In this document: piece after piece, positions 53,191 through 61,922 of the stretch
Position numbering within the stretch: position 1 is the first letter of the stretch
How the letters are laid out: every line of letters starts with the position of its first letter
Assembly (NCBI RefSeq): GCF_000755245.1
Contig: NZ_BBMP01000022.1
Coordinates: 868,001-932,000, forward strand
Direction: 5' to 3'
Length of the DNA: 64,000 nucleotides
Source: Halococcus sediminicola
GTDB lineage: Archaea; Halobacteriota; Halobacteria; Halobacteriales; Halococcaceae
Notes under the pieces: model-generated
Told to the model about the DNA's origin: nothing
Databases searched by the model: none
Seen by the model: the letters and a program-made list of their open reading frames with translations, nothing else
Made by a program: the position numbers and the translations under genes

Positions 53191-55227
53191 ATGAGCAACG
53201 ACACCGACACCGACGACGCGTTCCCAACCGAGTCCGGCGTCGACTCGGACTCGGAACCGGGAGCCGAGACGAACGTGCCGTCTGGGGAGACACTCGGCAG
53301 CGACGTCGCCGAAGAGACCATCATCGAAGGGGAGGAAGACGACCTGCTCGGGGGACTCGACATCGAATCGACCGACGACATCGAGATCCCCGACCGACTC
53401 GTCGATCAGGTCATCGGGCAGGACCACGCCCGCGACGTGGTGATGAAGGCGGCCAAGCAGCGTCGCCACGTCATGATGATCGGCACACCAGGAACCGGGA
53501 AGTCGATGCTGGCCAAGGCGATGAGCCAGTTGCTTCCCAAAGAAGACCTCCAAGACGTGTTGGTCTATCACAACCCCGACGACGGCAACGCGCCGAAGGT
53601 CCGCACCGTCCCGGGGGGAAAGGGTAAACAGATCATCGAGGCCCACAAGGAGGAGGCCCAAAAGCGCAACCAGATGCGCCAGTTCCTGATGTGGATCATC
53701 ATCGCCATCGTGCTCGGCTACTCGCTGCTGATCGCCGGGCAGGTACTACTCGGCATTCTGGCTGCGGGGGTCATCTACATCGCGTTCAAATACAGCTCGC
53801 GCAGCACGGACGCGATGATCCCGAACCTCCTCATCGACTCCTCAGACACCCAGACCGCCCCGTTCAAGGACGCGACGGGTGCCCACGCCGGCGCACTGCT
53901 CGGCGACGTCCGCCACGACCCGTTCCAGTCGGGTGGGATGGAGACACCGAGCCACGACCGCGTCGAGTCGGGGGCGATCCACGAGGCGAACAAGGGCGTG
54001 CTGTTCCTCGACGAGATCAACACCCTCGACGTGCGCTCCCAGCAGAAACTGATGACCGCGATTCAGGAAGGGGAGTTCTCCATCACCGGTCAGTCCGAGC
54101 GTTCGTCCGGTGCGATGGTCCAGACCGAACCCGTGCCCACCGACTTCATCATGATCGCGGCCGGGAATCTGGATGCGATGGAGAACATGCACCCGGCACT
54201 CCGCTCGCGCATCAAAGGCTACGGCTACGAGGTGTACATGGACGACACCATCGAGGACGAACCGGAGATGCGCCGCAAATACGCCCGCTTCGTCGCCCAG
54301 GAAGTCGACAAGGACGGTCGGCTGCCCCACTTCACACGGGACGCCGTCAAGGAGGTCATGCTCGAAGCCCAGCGCCGTGCCGGACGGAAGGGCCACCTCA
54401 CCCTCAAAATGCGTGACCTCGGGGGACTCGTCCGCGTGGCGGGCGACATCGCCCGCGCCGAGGACGCCGAGTTCACCACCCGCGACCACGTCCTGCAGGC
54501 CAAGCGCCGCTCGCGCTCGATCGAACAGCAGCTCGCCGATACGTTCATCGAGCGCCGCAAGGACTACGAGATGACCGTCGCGCAGGGCGACGTCGTCGGC
54601 CGCATCAACGGACTCGCCGTGATGGGCGAGGACTCGGGGATCGTTCTCCCTGTGATGGCTGAGGTCACGCCCTCGCAGGGTCCCGGTGGCGTGATCGCCA
54701 CCGGCCAACTCAAGGAGATGGCCGAGGAGGCCGTCCAGAACGTGTCGGCGATCATCAAGAAGTTCTCCGACGAGAACATCTCCGAGAAGGACATCCACAT
54801 CCAGTTCGTCCAAACCGGCCAGAGCGGTGTCGACGGCGACTCGGCCTCCATCACGGTGGCCGCCGCCGTCATCAGCGCGCTGGAGGACGTTCCCGTGGAC
54901 CAGAACCTCGCGATGACCGGCTCGCTGTCGGTCCGGGGTGACGTGCTGCCCGTGGGTGGCGTGACCCACAAGATCGAGGCCGCAGCCAAAGCCGGTCTCG
55001 AACGGGTCATCATCCCGGCAGCCAACGAACAGGACGTGATGATCGAAGACGAGTACAAAGACCAGATCAAGGTCATCCCCGTTTCCCACATCAGCGAGGT
55101 GCTCGAAGTCGCCCTTGCCGGCGAGGGCGAGAAGGACGGGCTGGTCGACCGCCTGAAATCCATCACCGGGCAGGCACTCGACCGACAGGTCGGCCAGCAG
55201 GGCACCGGCAGTCCGAGTCCCCAATAG
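53191..55227 (+). CDS. lonB: Membrane-bound ATP-dependent protease LonB
   Basis: 678 aa archaeal Lon. AAA+ domain with Walker A GTPGTGKS (98-105) and Walker B VLFLDEINTL; two membrane helices inserted at about 167-200 anchor it to the cytoplasmic membrane. The C-terminal protease domain has catalytic Ser553 in GDSASIT and Lys594 in THKIEAA. LonB is the main energy-dependent protease of haloarchaea and is essential in Haloferax volcanii, where it affects lipid composition. Acidic N-terminal 60 residues. Confidence 0.95.
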   Translation: MSNDTDTDDAFPTESGVDSDSEPGAETNVPSGETLGSDVAEETIIEGEEDDLLGGLDIESTDDIEIPDRLVDQVIGQDHARDVVMKAAKQRRHVMMIGTPGTGKSMLAKAMSQLLPKEDLQDVLVYHNPDDGNAPKVRTVPGGKGKQIIEAHKEEAQKRNQMRQFLMWIIIAIVLGYSLLIAGQVLLGILAAGVIYIAFKYSSRSTDAMIPNLLIDSSDTQTAPFKDATGAHAGALLGDVRHDPFQSGGMETPSHDRVESGAIHEANKGVLFLDEINTLDVRSQQKLMTAIQEGEFSITGQSERSSGAMVQTEPVPTDFIMIAAGNLDAMENMHPALRSRIKGYGYEVYMDDTIEDEPEMRRKYARFVAQEVDKDGRLPHFTRDAVKEVMLEAQRRAGRKGHLTLKMRDLGGLVRVAGDIARAEDAEFTTRDHVLQAKRRSRSIEQQLADTFIERRKDYEMTVAQGDVVGRINGLAVMGEDSGIVLPVMAEVTPSQGPGGVIATGQLKEMAEEAVQNVSAIIKKFSDENISEKDIHIQFVQTGQSGVDGDSASITVAAAVISALEDVPVDQNLAMTGSLSVRGDVLPVGGVTHKIEAAAKAGLERVIIPAANEQDVMIEDEYKDQIKVIPVSHISEVLEVALAGEGEKDGLVDRLKSITGQALDRQVGQQGTGSPSPQ

Positions 55228-55997
55228 TGGCCCGATGGGCGGTCTTCGCGGGGTTGACCGCCCTCGTGCTCACACTCTTGCTCGCGCTCGCGCGCCTCTC
55301 ACAATCGACCGTGAGCGACGGTGCGGTCCCGGGGGACGACACCCGAAGCGAAGCGCCCACCGCCGACCCACCACGCCCGGACCGCACCGCGACCGAACCG
55401 TCGGACTCGGCGTCGCTTTCCACGGGGCTATTGCTCGCAAACGTCGCGCTCTCACAGGGGCTGTTCTTACTGATTCTTCTCGGCGGCGCGTGGTACGCTC
55501 GGGTCCCGCTCGCGGCGCTCGGCGCGCCGCCGGCGACCAATCGAATAGAGGAACTCGCAATCGGCGTCGCGCTCGGCACCGGCCTGTATCTCGTCAACGA
55601 GTTCGGCTCGCGTGCCGTCGAGGCGGTCGGCATCGAGACGCCCACCGCGCTGCGCGAATCGCTCGCGCCCGACTCGACGGCGGGCTGGGTGGTGCTGTTG
55701 GCGCTGGTGCTCCCGATCATCGCCGTCTTCGAGGAGTTCCTCTTCCGGGCGGCGCTCGTGGGCGCGTTCTCGGCGGGGTTTTCGTTCTCGCCGTGGCTGC
55801 TCGCAGTTCTCTCCTCGATAGCCTTCGCGCTCGGGCACGGTGCGCAGGGTGCGCTCGGCATGGTCGTTACTGGCGGTTTGGGCTTCGTGCTCGCGGGCGC
55901 GTTCGTCGTGACGGGGAGCCTGCTCGTCGTGGTGGTCGCCCACTACCTCGTCAACGCGCTCGAATTCGCCGTCAACGAAGGTTCGATGGCCGATTAG
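55227..55997 (+). CDS. CPBP family intramembrane metalloprotease
   Basis: 256 aa. About seven TM segments; CPBP motifs EEFLFRAAL (169-177), FALGHGAQG (about 206-214) and HYLVNALEF. The family includes Rce1-like prenyl-protein proteases. The GTG start (55227) overlaps the last base of the lonB stop, so the two are co-transcribed; the stop overlaps that of the convergent CoA-transferase gene by 4 bp. Confidence 0.85.
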   Translation: MARWAVFAGLTALVLTLLLALARLSQSTVSDGAVPGDDTRSEAPTADPPRPDRTATEPSDSASLSTGLLLANVALSQGLFLLILLGGAWYARVPLAALGAPPATNRIEELAIGVALGTGLYLVNEFGSRAVEAVGIETPTALRESLAPDSTAGWVVLLALVLPIIAVFEEFLFRAALVGAFSAGFSFSPWLLAVLSSIAFALGHGAQGALGMVVTGGLGFVLAGAFVVTGSLLVVVVAHYLVNALEFAVNEGSMAD

Positions 55998-57235
55998 CCC
56001 TCGAACGGCGCGACGACATCGGCGTCGATCAACTCACGAATCGCGTCCTCGTCGTAGCCCGCCTCGCGGAGTAGGTCGCGGGTGTGTTCGCCAAGGCGGG
56101 GCGGATGCTGGCGGATCGTCGTCGGCGTGTTCGAGAAATGCATCGGACTGCCGGGCATCGAGACGGTGCCGGCGGTCGGGTGGTCGATTTCGCGACGCAT
56201 TCCGCGCGCCGCGACCTGCTCGTCGGCGAAGACGTCGGCCATGTTGTGGACGTCGCTCGCGGGTACGTCGTGCTCGTCGAAGAGGGCGAGCAACTCGTCG
56301 GTTCCGTATTCCGCGAGTTCGTCGGCCAGTAACGTGTCGAGCGCCTCGCGGTTGGCCACTCGATCTTCGTTGGTCGCGAAGCGCGCGTCGTCGGTGAGGT
56401 CCTCGCGGTCGAGCGCCGTACAGAAGTTCGGCCAGAGGTTCTCGGAGGCGACTGCGATCACGATATATCCGTCGCGCGTCTCGAAGGCCTGATACGGCGC
56501 TATCGTCGGGTGTTTGCTGCCCATTCGCGTGGGCGGGTCGCCGGTGGCGAAGTAGTTCGAGGCCATGTACGTCATCCAGGCCACCTGCCCGTCGAACAGG
56601 CTAATGTCGATTTTTTGTCCATTCGTCCCACTCAGTTCGCGTTCGAGCAGCGCCGCCAGAATTCCCTGTGTGGCGTACATCCCCGCACCGATGTCGGCGA
56701 TGGCGACGCCGACCCGAACGGGGGTTCTTCCTTCCTCGCCAGTGATGCTCATCAACCCGCCCTCGGCCTGCATGATGATGTCGTAGGCCGGGCGATGGCT
56801 GTCGGGCCCCCACTCGCCGTAGCCCGAGATCGAACAGTAGACCAGTTCCGGGTTCTCTTCGCGGAGGTCGTCGTAGCCGAGGTTCCACTCTTCCATCTTC
56901 CCGACCCGAAAGTTCTCGACGAGCACGTCGGCCTCGCGGGCGAGTTCGCGGAACACCTCGCGGCCTTCCTCCGAGGCGAGGTTCAGCGCGATCGAGCGCT
57001 TGTTCCGGTTGATGCTCATGTAGTAGGCGCTTTCCTCGGAATCGCCGTAGCTCGGGGGTTTCCAGCCACGGGTCTGATCGCCGGTGCTGGGGCGCTCGAT
57101 TTTGATGATCTCCGCGCCGAGGTCGCCCAACTGCATCGTACAGAACGGACCGGCGAGCACGCGCGAGGCGTCCAAAACTGTGAGACCGTCGAGCGGCCCG
57201 CGCTCACCGTCGGCCGTGCGCGCTTCGCCGGTCAT
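55994..57235 (-). CDS. CaiB/BaiF (family III) CoA-transferase
   Basis: 413 aa. GLTVLDASRVLAGPFCTMQL (17-36), AEIIKIERPSTGDQTRGWKP (41-60), SINRNKRSIALNL (74-86) and catalytic Asp152 in RPAYDIIMQAEGGLMSITGE. C-terminal small domain FDEHDVPASDVHNMADVFAD. It moves CoA between carboxylates. Its start overlaps the ThDP enzyme stop by 4 bp, so the two act in one pathway; oxalate, 2-hydroxyacyl or other dicarboxylate substrates are possible. Confidence 0.9.
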   Translation of the reverse strand: MTGEARTADGERGPLDGLTVLDASRVLAGPFCTMQLGDLGAEIIKIERPSTGDQTRGWKPPSYGDSEESAYYMSINRNKRSIALNLASEEGREVFRELAREADVLVENFRVGKMEEWNLGYDDLREENPELVYCSISGYGEWGPDSHRPAYDIIMQAEGGLMSITGEEGRTPVRVGVAIADIGAGMYATQGILAALLERELSGTNGQKIDISLFDGQVAWMTYMASNYFATGDPPTRMGSKHPTIAPYQAFETRDGYIVIAVASENLWPNFCTALDREDLTDDARFATNEDRVANREALDTLLADELAEYGTDELLALFDEHDVPASDVHNMADVFADEQVAARGMRREIDHPTAGTVSMPGSPMHFSNTPTTIRQHPPRLGEHTRDLLREAGYDEDAIRELIDADVVAPFEG

Positions 57236-58872
57236 CGGCCCTCCATGAACGCGCTCGCCTGTGGCTCGTCGGGGTCGGTGCGCACCTCGACCAACACCGG
57301 TTCGTCGCGCTTGACGGCCTCGGCCACACGCTCTTCGAGCTCCACGACGCCGTCGGCTCGGAGCGCGGTCATGCCCATCCCCTCGGCGATCGTCAGGAAG
57401 TCGAGCGCAGCCGACGGCCAGCCGTAGGCCCCTGATTCGAGCCCGTAGCTGCGCTCGGCCTCCTCGCTGATGATGGCGTAGTCGTCGTTGTTGAACACGA
57501 CCGTCGTGACGGGGAGATCGTCGGCGACGGCGGTGTGGAGTTCGTGAACCGCCATCATCAGGCCGCCATCACCGCAGAGCGCCAGCACCGGTTTCTCGGG
57601 ATTGGCCAACTGCGCGCCGATGGCGGCGGGCAATCCGGTTCCCATCGTCGCCCACGAGCCCGGATTCACGTATCGGCGCGGGCCGTAGGCGTCGAAGACG
57701 TTGAGCGCCCACACCCGGAAGCCGCCCGCGTCGGCGCTCACGACCGTCTCGTCGGGAATCGCGCGGCGAACCGCCCGGAGACAGGCCACGGAGGTCGGCG
57801 GCTCGCGCTCGGCATCGAGCAGGCCGGCGATGCGCTCGTCGTAGGCGTCCCTGACCGCCGCGACTTCCGCAGCGCCGTCCCAGCCATCGCCCGCGGCGTC
57901 GCCGAGCCGCCCCTCCAACTCGTCGAGCGTCGCGCGCGCGTCGGCGACGATGCCCACGGTGGGCGTGTAGCCGGTGCCGATGTCGTTCGCGTCGAGCGTG
58001 ACGTGGACGAGTTCGTCGGGCAGCGGTGCCGAGAAGTGGCTCGTGGCGACCGCGTCGAGGTCCGAGCCGACGACGAGCGCGGCGTCCGCAGCAGCTAGCG
58101 TGTCTTCGAGTTCCGGACTGGCGCTTCCCGAGAGCGTCCCGAGCCAGAGCGGGTGCTCACCGCCGATGACGCCCTTTCCCTTGTAGGTCGTCACGACCGG
58201 CGCGCGCAGGCGCTCGGCGATCGATTCGAGCTCCGCGGCGGCTCCCGAGGCCCTGACGCCGCCGCCGGCGACGATGACCGGTTTGCTCGCCCCGTCGAGC
58301 ACGTCCGCTGCGCCGGCGACGCCGTCGGGCCGTTCGGTCGAGGGTGTTTCGACGTTGGCCGGCGACGCGACCGCTACGTCCTGTGCGAGGAAATTTTTGG
58401 GGATGCCGATTCGCACCGGCCCTTTCGGCGGGGTCGTGGCGATCGTGAGCGCGCGGTCGAGTTCGGCGGCGGTCGCCTCGGGCGTCTCGACCAGGATGTT
58501 CTCCTTGACGACGGTGTCGTAGGTATCGGGCGGCGTCTCGTGGATGGCGTCGCCGCCGCGGAGGTCGGGTTCGGTCTCGATGGCGATGTGCAGGAGGGGC
58601 GTGCAGTCGTTTTTCGCGTTCTTCAGCCCGTTCATCGCGTTCATGTCGCCCGGACCGGGAACGACGATGGTCGCCGCTGGCCGGCCGCTCGTCTCGGCGT
58701 AGCCCCACGCCTCCTGACTGACGGCGGTCTCGTGGCGCGCGACGACGTAGCGGACGTCCTCGGCGCGGTCGATGCCGTCGTTCAGCGGGAGCGACTGCTT
58801 GCCGGGGATGCCGAAGACGGTGTCGATACCGTGCTCGCGCAGGCGCTCGACGACGGCGGTGCTGACGTGCAT
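57232..58872 (-). CDS. Thiamine-diphosphate-dependent enzyme (acetolactate synthase-like)
   Basis: 546 aa. Three-domain ThDP enzyme: PYR domain with catalytic Glu48 in VVARHETAVSQEAWGYAETS; central domain (about 185-320); PP domain with GDGGLMMAVHELHTAVADDL then NNDDYAII (about 432-470) binding Mg-ThDP. No FAD-binding signature of true acetolactate synthases is clear. Placement with a family III CoA-transferase suggests an acyl-CoA lyase or decarboxylase (oxalyl-CoA- or 2-hydroxyacyl-CoA-lyase-like). ATG 58872 lies about 25 bp after a TATA-like element. Confidence 0.85.
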   Translation of the reverse strand: MHVSTAVVERLREHGIDTVFGIPGKQSLPLNDGIDRAEDVRYVVARHETAVSQEAWGYAETSGRPAATIVVPGPGDMNAMNGLKNAKNDCTPLLHIAIETEPDLRGGDAIHETPPDTYDTVVKENILVETPEATAAELDRALTIATTPPKGPVRIGIPKNFLAQDVAVASPANVETPSTERPDGVAGAADVLDGASKPVIVAGGGVRASGAAAELESIAERLRAPVVTTYKGKGVIGGEHPLWLGTLSGSASPELEDTLAAADAALVVGSDLDAVATSHFSAPLPDELVHVTLDANDIGTGYTPTVGIVADARATLDELEGRLGDAAGDGWDGAAEVAAVRDAYDERIAGLLDAEREPPTSVACLRAVRRAIPDETVVSADAGGFRVWALNVFDAYGPRRYVNPGSWATMGTGLPAAIGAQLANPEKPVLALCGDGGLMMAVHELHTAVADDLPVTTVVFNNDDYAIISEEAERSYGLESGAYGWPSAALDFLTIAEGMGMTALRADGVVELEERVAEAVKRDEPVLVEVRTDPDEPQASAFMEGR

Positions 58873-58892
58873 GATAAATCCATCGTGTGTGG

Positions 58893-58901
58893 GGATAAAA
58901 A
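58893..58901 (-). promoter_or_regulatory. TATA-like element of the ThDP/CoA-transferase operon
   Basis: On the minus strand CTTTTTATC, about 25 bp before ATG 58872, in the 36-bp gap after the ABC ATPase gene. It would allow transcription independent of the transporter genes. Confidence 0.5.
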
Positions 58902-58908
58902 GCGTCCC

Positions 58909-59808
58909 TTAGCGAACCGAATCGGATCGATCGCCGTGCACCGCGCGATGAGGCGTAACGTGCGGGCCGTGCTCGCCCGGTTCGACGGTCGCCGCGACGC
59001 CGAAGACGTCCCGGAGAAGTCCTTCGGAGACGACTTTCGACGGTGGTCCGCGGGCGTAGATTTCGCCGTCGTCGAGCGCGAGCATGTGTTCTGCGTGCCG
59101 GGCGGCCTGGTCGATGTCGTGGAGGACGAGCACGACCGTGACCTCATTCTCGACGTTCAGCGTCTCGACGATCTCCATCACTTCGAGTTGGTGGTGGAGA
59201 TCGAGGAAGGTCGTGGGTTCGTCGAGCAGCAGTACCTCCGTGTCCTGGGCGAGCGCCATCGCGATCCACGCGAGCTGTTTCTGACCGCCGCTGAGGCTGC
59301 CGAGGTCGCGGTCGCGGAGGTGGTCGACGCCGGCCAGCGAGAGCGCGCGCTCGACGGCCGCCTCGTCGGCGTCGGTCGGCGATTCGAACGCGCCCCGGTG
59401 GGGATAGCGACCGTGCATAGCGAGGCTTTCGACGGTGAGGCTCGCCGGGAGGTCGCTCTCTTGGGCGAGCAAGCCGAGTTTGCGGGCGAGCTCCTTCGTC
59501 CCGAGCGACTGTATCTCCCGCCCGTCGAGTCTGACGACGCCGGATTCGGGAGCGAGCTGGTTGGCGAGGCCCTGGAGCAGCGTGCTCTTTCCCGACCCGT
59601 TCGGCCCGACGAGCGCCGTCACGCGGTTTTCGGGGATCGACACCGACTCGCCGTCGATTACCGGTCGATCCTCGGAGTAGCCGAGCACGAGTTCTTCGGC
59701 GACGAGAGCACTTGGAGAGTCGTCCCGAACGCCGCCGGGTGGCTCCAACACCGACTCGCTCGTGACGACCGCTCCGCCGTCGGGCGCGACGTCGTCGGTG
59801 TCGACCAT
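58909..59808 (-). CDS. Iron/siderophore-type ABC transporter ATP-binding protein
   Basis: 299 aa FecE/FepC-like ATPase. Walker A GPNGSGKS (68-75), Q-loop LGLLAQESDLPASLTVESLA, MHGRYPHRGAF, signature LSGGQKQ (172-178), Walker B VLLLDEPTTFLDL, switch VLHDIDQAARHA. The first 35 residues are a polar leader. ATG 59808 is preferred over TTG at 59811. It is separated from the permease gene by a 130-bp promoter region with a DtxR-like palindrome. Confidence 0.9.
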   Translation of the reverse strand: MVDTDDVAPDGGAVVTSESVLEPPGGVRDDSPSALVAEELVLGYSEDRPVIDGESVSIPENRVTALVGPNGSGKSTLLQGLANQLAPESGVVRLDGREIQSLGTKELARKLGLLAQESDLPASLTVESLAMHGRYPHRGAFESPTDADEAAVERALSLAGVDHLRDRDLGSLSGGQKQLAWIAMALAQDTEVLLLDEPTTFLDLHHQLEVMEIVETLNVENEVTVVLVLHDIDQAARHAEHMLALDDGEIYARGPPSKVVSEGLLRDVFGVAATVEPGEHGPHVTPHRAVHGDRSDSVR

Positions 59809-59896
59809 CAACCGTCACCACCCGTCGGCAGTCCGTCGTCGGAACCCGTGTGGACCATATTCTCCGACGGCAAGGCACGTCGCTCCCTCATGGCTG

Positions 59897-59912
59897 TTTA
59901 GGTGGGCCTAAA
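59897..59912. promoter_or_regulatory. DtxR-type inverted repeat (candidate iron operator)
   Basis: TTTAGG-TGGG-CCTAAA, perfect 6-bp arms with TTAGG half-sites as in DtxR/IdeR/Idr operators. It lies about 10 bp past a minus-strand TATA-like CGTTTATG (about 59917-59924), the position where a repressor would block transcription of the ABC ATPase gene. Confidence 0.6.
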
Positions 59913-59940
59913 TCACATAAACGTTTCCGTCGCCGGAGGT

Positions 59941-61053
59941 TTAGAGTTCGCCGATGGAGCCTCGCTTGCGCATGAGGTAGAGGAAGTAGGGACCGCCGAC
60001 GAGACCGGTGACGATGCCGACCGGTACCTGGACGGGGCTGAGCGCGAGGCGCGCGCCGACGTCGGCGGCGACGACCAGCGCCGGACCGGCGAACACACAG
60101 CCGACGACGAGTCGTCTGTAGTCACTGCCGACGATGGTGCGGACGATGTGGGGGACGATGAGTCCGACGAAGCCGACGATGCCCGCGACGGCGACGCTCG
60201 CGGCCGCCGCGAGGATGCCGACGCCGGCCAGTGCGAACCGAACCCGCTCGACGCTCATCCCGAGCGCCTTGGCCGTCTGCTCGCCGAGCAACAACACGTT
60301 GAGCTGACGGGCGGCGGCCAGCGCCAGCCCGACCGCAATCACCGTCCACGGGAGGATCACCCTGACCTGTGCCCAGTCGGTACCGGTGAGTGAGCCGGTC
60401 GTCCACGCCAGCGCCTCCTGGACGACGCCGAGGTCGTCGGCGAAGAGGAACAGTCCCTGCTGGAGCGAGCGAAACACCATGTCGACGATGACGCCGGCGA
60501 GCACCAGCCGTACGGGCGAGGTTCCACCCTGCCACGCGATGAGGTAGACGACGAGGAACGCGACCGCACCGCCGACGGCGGCCAGCAGCGGGACGAACGC
60601 GCTGAGTTCCGAGAAGACGACGAGCGTGAGCAGGATGGCGAGACCAGCGCCGGAACTCACGCCCAGAATGAAGGGGCTCGCGAGTTCGTTTCTGGTGATG
60701 GCCTGAAAGATGGCCCCCGAGACCGCGAGGTTCATGCCGACGAACGCGCCGACTAGCACCCGCGGCAGGCGAATGTTCCAGACGACGAGGCTTTTCCTCC
60801 CCATCTCGGGCACCTCGCCGCCGAGCAGGAACGCCGACAGCGCGTTCGGGTCGAAGATCACCGCGGGGTCGAAGACGGCGGCCCACGCCTGCCCGATGGT
60901 CATCGAGTACGACCCGAAGCTCACCTGTACGAGACCGGCGACGACGACGATGGCGACGCTGCCGAGACAGAGCGCGACCAGCGGACCGTCGACCCAGTCG
61001 AGCAGCCGCTCCCGGCGGGATGCGGGAGCGGCGGTCGATGCGTCGTCCGCCAT
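59941..61053 (-). CDS. Iron/siderophore-type ABC transporter permease (FecCD)
   Basis: 370 aa with about nine to ten TM segments. FecCD motifs: RLPRVLVGAFVGMNLAVSGA (about 94-113), FQAITRNELASPFILGVSSG, GEQTAKALGMSVERVRF (coupling loop), and FVGLIVPHIVRTIVGSDYRR. Imports Fe(III)-chelates, haem or corrinoids; the adjacent iron box favours iron. It starts 2 bp after the flavoprotein gene. No second permease is present, so it likely forms a homodimer. Confidence 0.9.
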   Translation of the reverse strand: MADDASTAAPASRRERLLDWVDGPLVALCLGSVAIVVVAGLVQVSFGSYSMTIGQAWAAVFDPAVIFDPNALSAFLLGGEVPEMGRKSLVVWNIRLPRVLVGAFVGMNLAVSGAIFQAITRNELASPFILGVSSGAGLAILLTLVVFSELSAFVPLLAAVGGAVAFLVVYLIAWQGGTSPVRLVLAGVIVDMVFRSLQQGLFLFADDLGVVQEALAWTTGSLTGTDWAQVRVILPWTVIAVGLALAAARQLNVLLLGEQTAKALGMSVERVRFALAGVGILAAAASVAVAGIVGFVGLIVPHIVRTIVGSDYRRLVVGCVFAGPALVVAADVGARLALSPVQVPVGIVTGLVGGPYFLYLMRKRGSIGEL

Positions 61054-61055
61054 CG

Positions 61056-61922
61056 CTACGTCCCCACCCCTGACGACTTCCGCTCGATCTCGCGGGCGCG
61101 TGCGAGGATCCGCTCGTCGTCGATGTGGTCGAGCAGCCGGTCGTGGCCGTCCACGGCGCGCCGCTCGCGCTCGGCCGCCGGGAGGAACTCCGCGAGCCGA
61201 CGGTCGATCGCCGCCTCGCGGCGGGCCGCTCGCCGCTCGCCGCTCCAGTCGTCGGGAGCGTGTTCGTCGAACCACTCGCGCCACCGCTCGCGCTCGCGCC
61301 ACTCGCCGGTGAGTTCGCCCTCCCGGCGCAGCCAGTCGTACTGCTCAGCGAGCGCGTCGGGGTAGTCGCGTTCGCGCCGTGCGTCGGCGATGAGGGCGTG
61401 CGCAGTGCGAGCGCCGCGGCCGGCCGCGATGATGGCCTGTCTGTCCGACGCCACCGACGGCGAGGCGACGTAGAGACCGTTTATGGAGGTTCTGCCGTCC
61501 TCGGTGGCGGACGACCGGTCGAACCGCTCGTTCCCGTCGTCTTCGAACATCGCGTCGTCGAGGGGTGAGAGATACTCGCCACCGTAGCGCGTGGCCGCGA
61601 CGACCCGCTCGGCCGTGACTCGGCGACCGTCCTGCGTTTCGAGCACGAATCCACCGTCCCCGCGTTCGACCGCTTCGACGAGGGTGGGGACGATCCCGCA
61701 ACCGGCACGCGCTGCGTGGTCGTGCAGCAGTTCGTAGAACGTCTCGACGTCGATCCCGGCGGGGAATCCGGGGTAGTTTTCGAGGTGGGCACACCGCCGG
61801 AGCGAGGAGCGCCCGCGGTCGAAGATCACCGTCTCGAAACCGTATCGCGCGGTGAACACGCCGGCCGAACAGCCGGCCGGCCCGCCACCGACGATGGCCA
61901 CGTCGACGTCGGTGCCGGTCAT
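61056..61922 (-). CDS. Truncated thioredoxin-reductase-like flavoprotein
   Basis: 288 aa. Residues 7-120 hold the FAD part of the TrxR fold: IVGGGPAGCSAGVFTARYG (10-28), FDRG (34-37), ENYPGFPAGI (48-57), VVAATRY (107-113). About 35 residues later GLYVASPSVASDRQAIIAAG (149-168) supplies the second FAD segment. The whole NADPH domain and the redox CxxC are absent; only Cys18, Cys44 and Cys75 occur. Residues about 180-288 are a charged, Arg/Glu/Trp-rich helical tail. It overlaps the binding-protein gene by 4 bp and precedes the permease by 2 bp, so it is part of the uptake operon. Confidence 0.82.
   Translation of the reverse strand: MTGTDVDVAIVGGGPAGCSAGVFTARYGFETVIFDRGRSSLRRCAHLENYPGFPAGIDVETFYELLHDHAARAGCGIVPTLVEAVERGDGGFVLETQDGRRVTAERVVAATRYGGEYLSPLDDAMFEDDGNERFDRSSATEDGRTSINGLYVASPSVASDRQAIIAAGRGARTAHALIADARRERDYPDALAEQYDWLRREGELTGEWRERERWREWFDEHAPDDWSGERRAARREAAIDRRLAEFLPAAERERRAVDGHDRLLDHIDDERILARAREIERKSSGVGT

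Noticed and set aside
57232-58872. Firm call as oxalyl-CoA decarboxylase
   Set aside because: Only the neighbour points to oxalate; the protein's own motifs fit the broad ThDP family.
58153-59901. 582-codon plus-strand frame opposite the ThDP enzyme and ABC ATPase
   Set aside because: Antisense shadow; the minus-strand genes have complete catalytic motifs.
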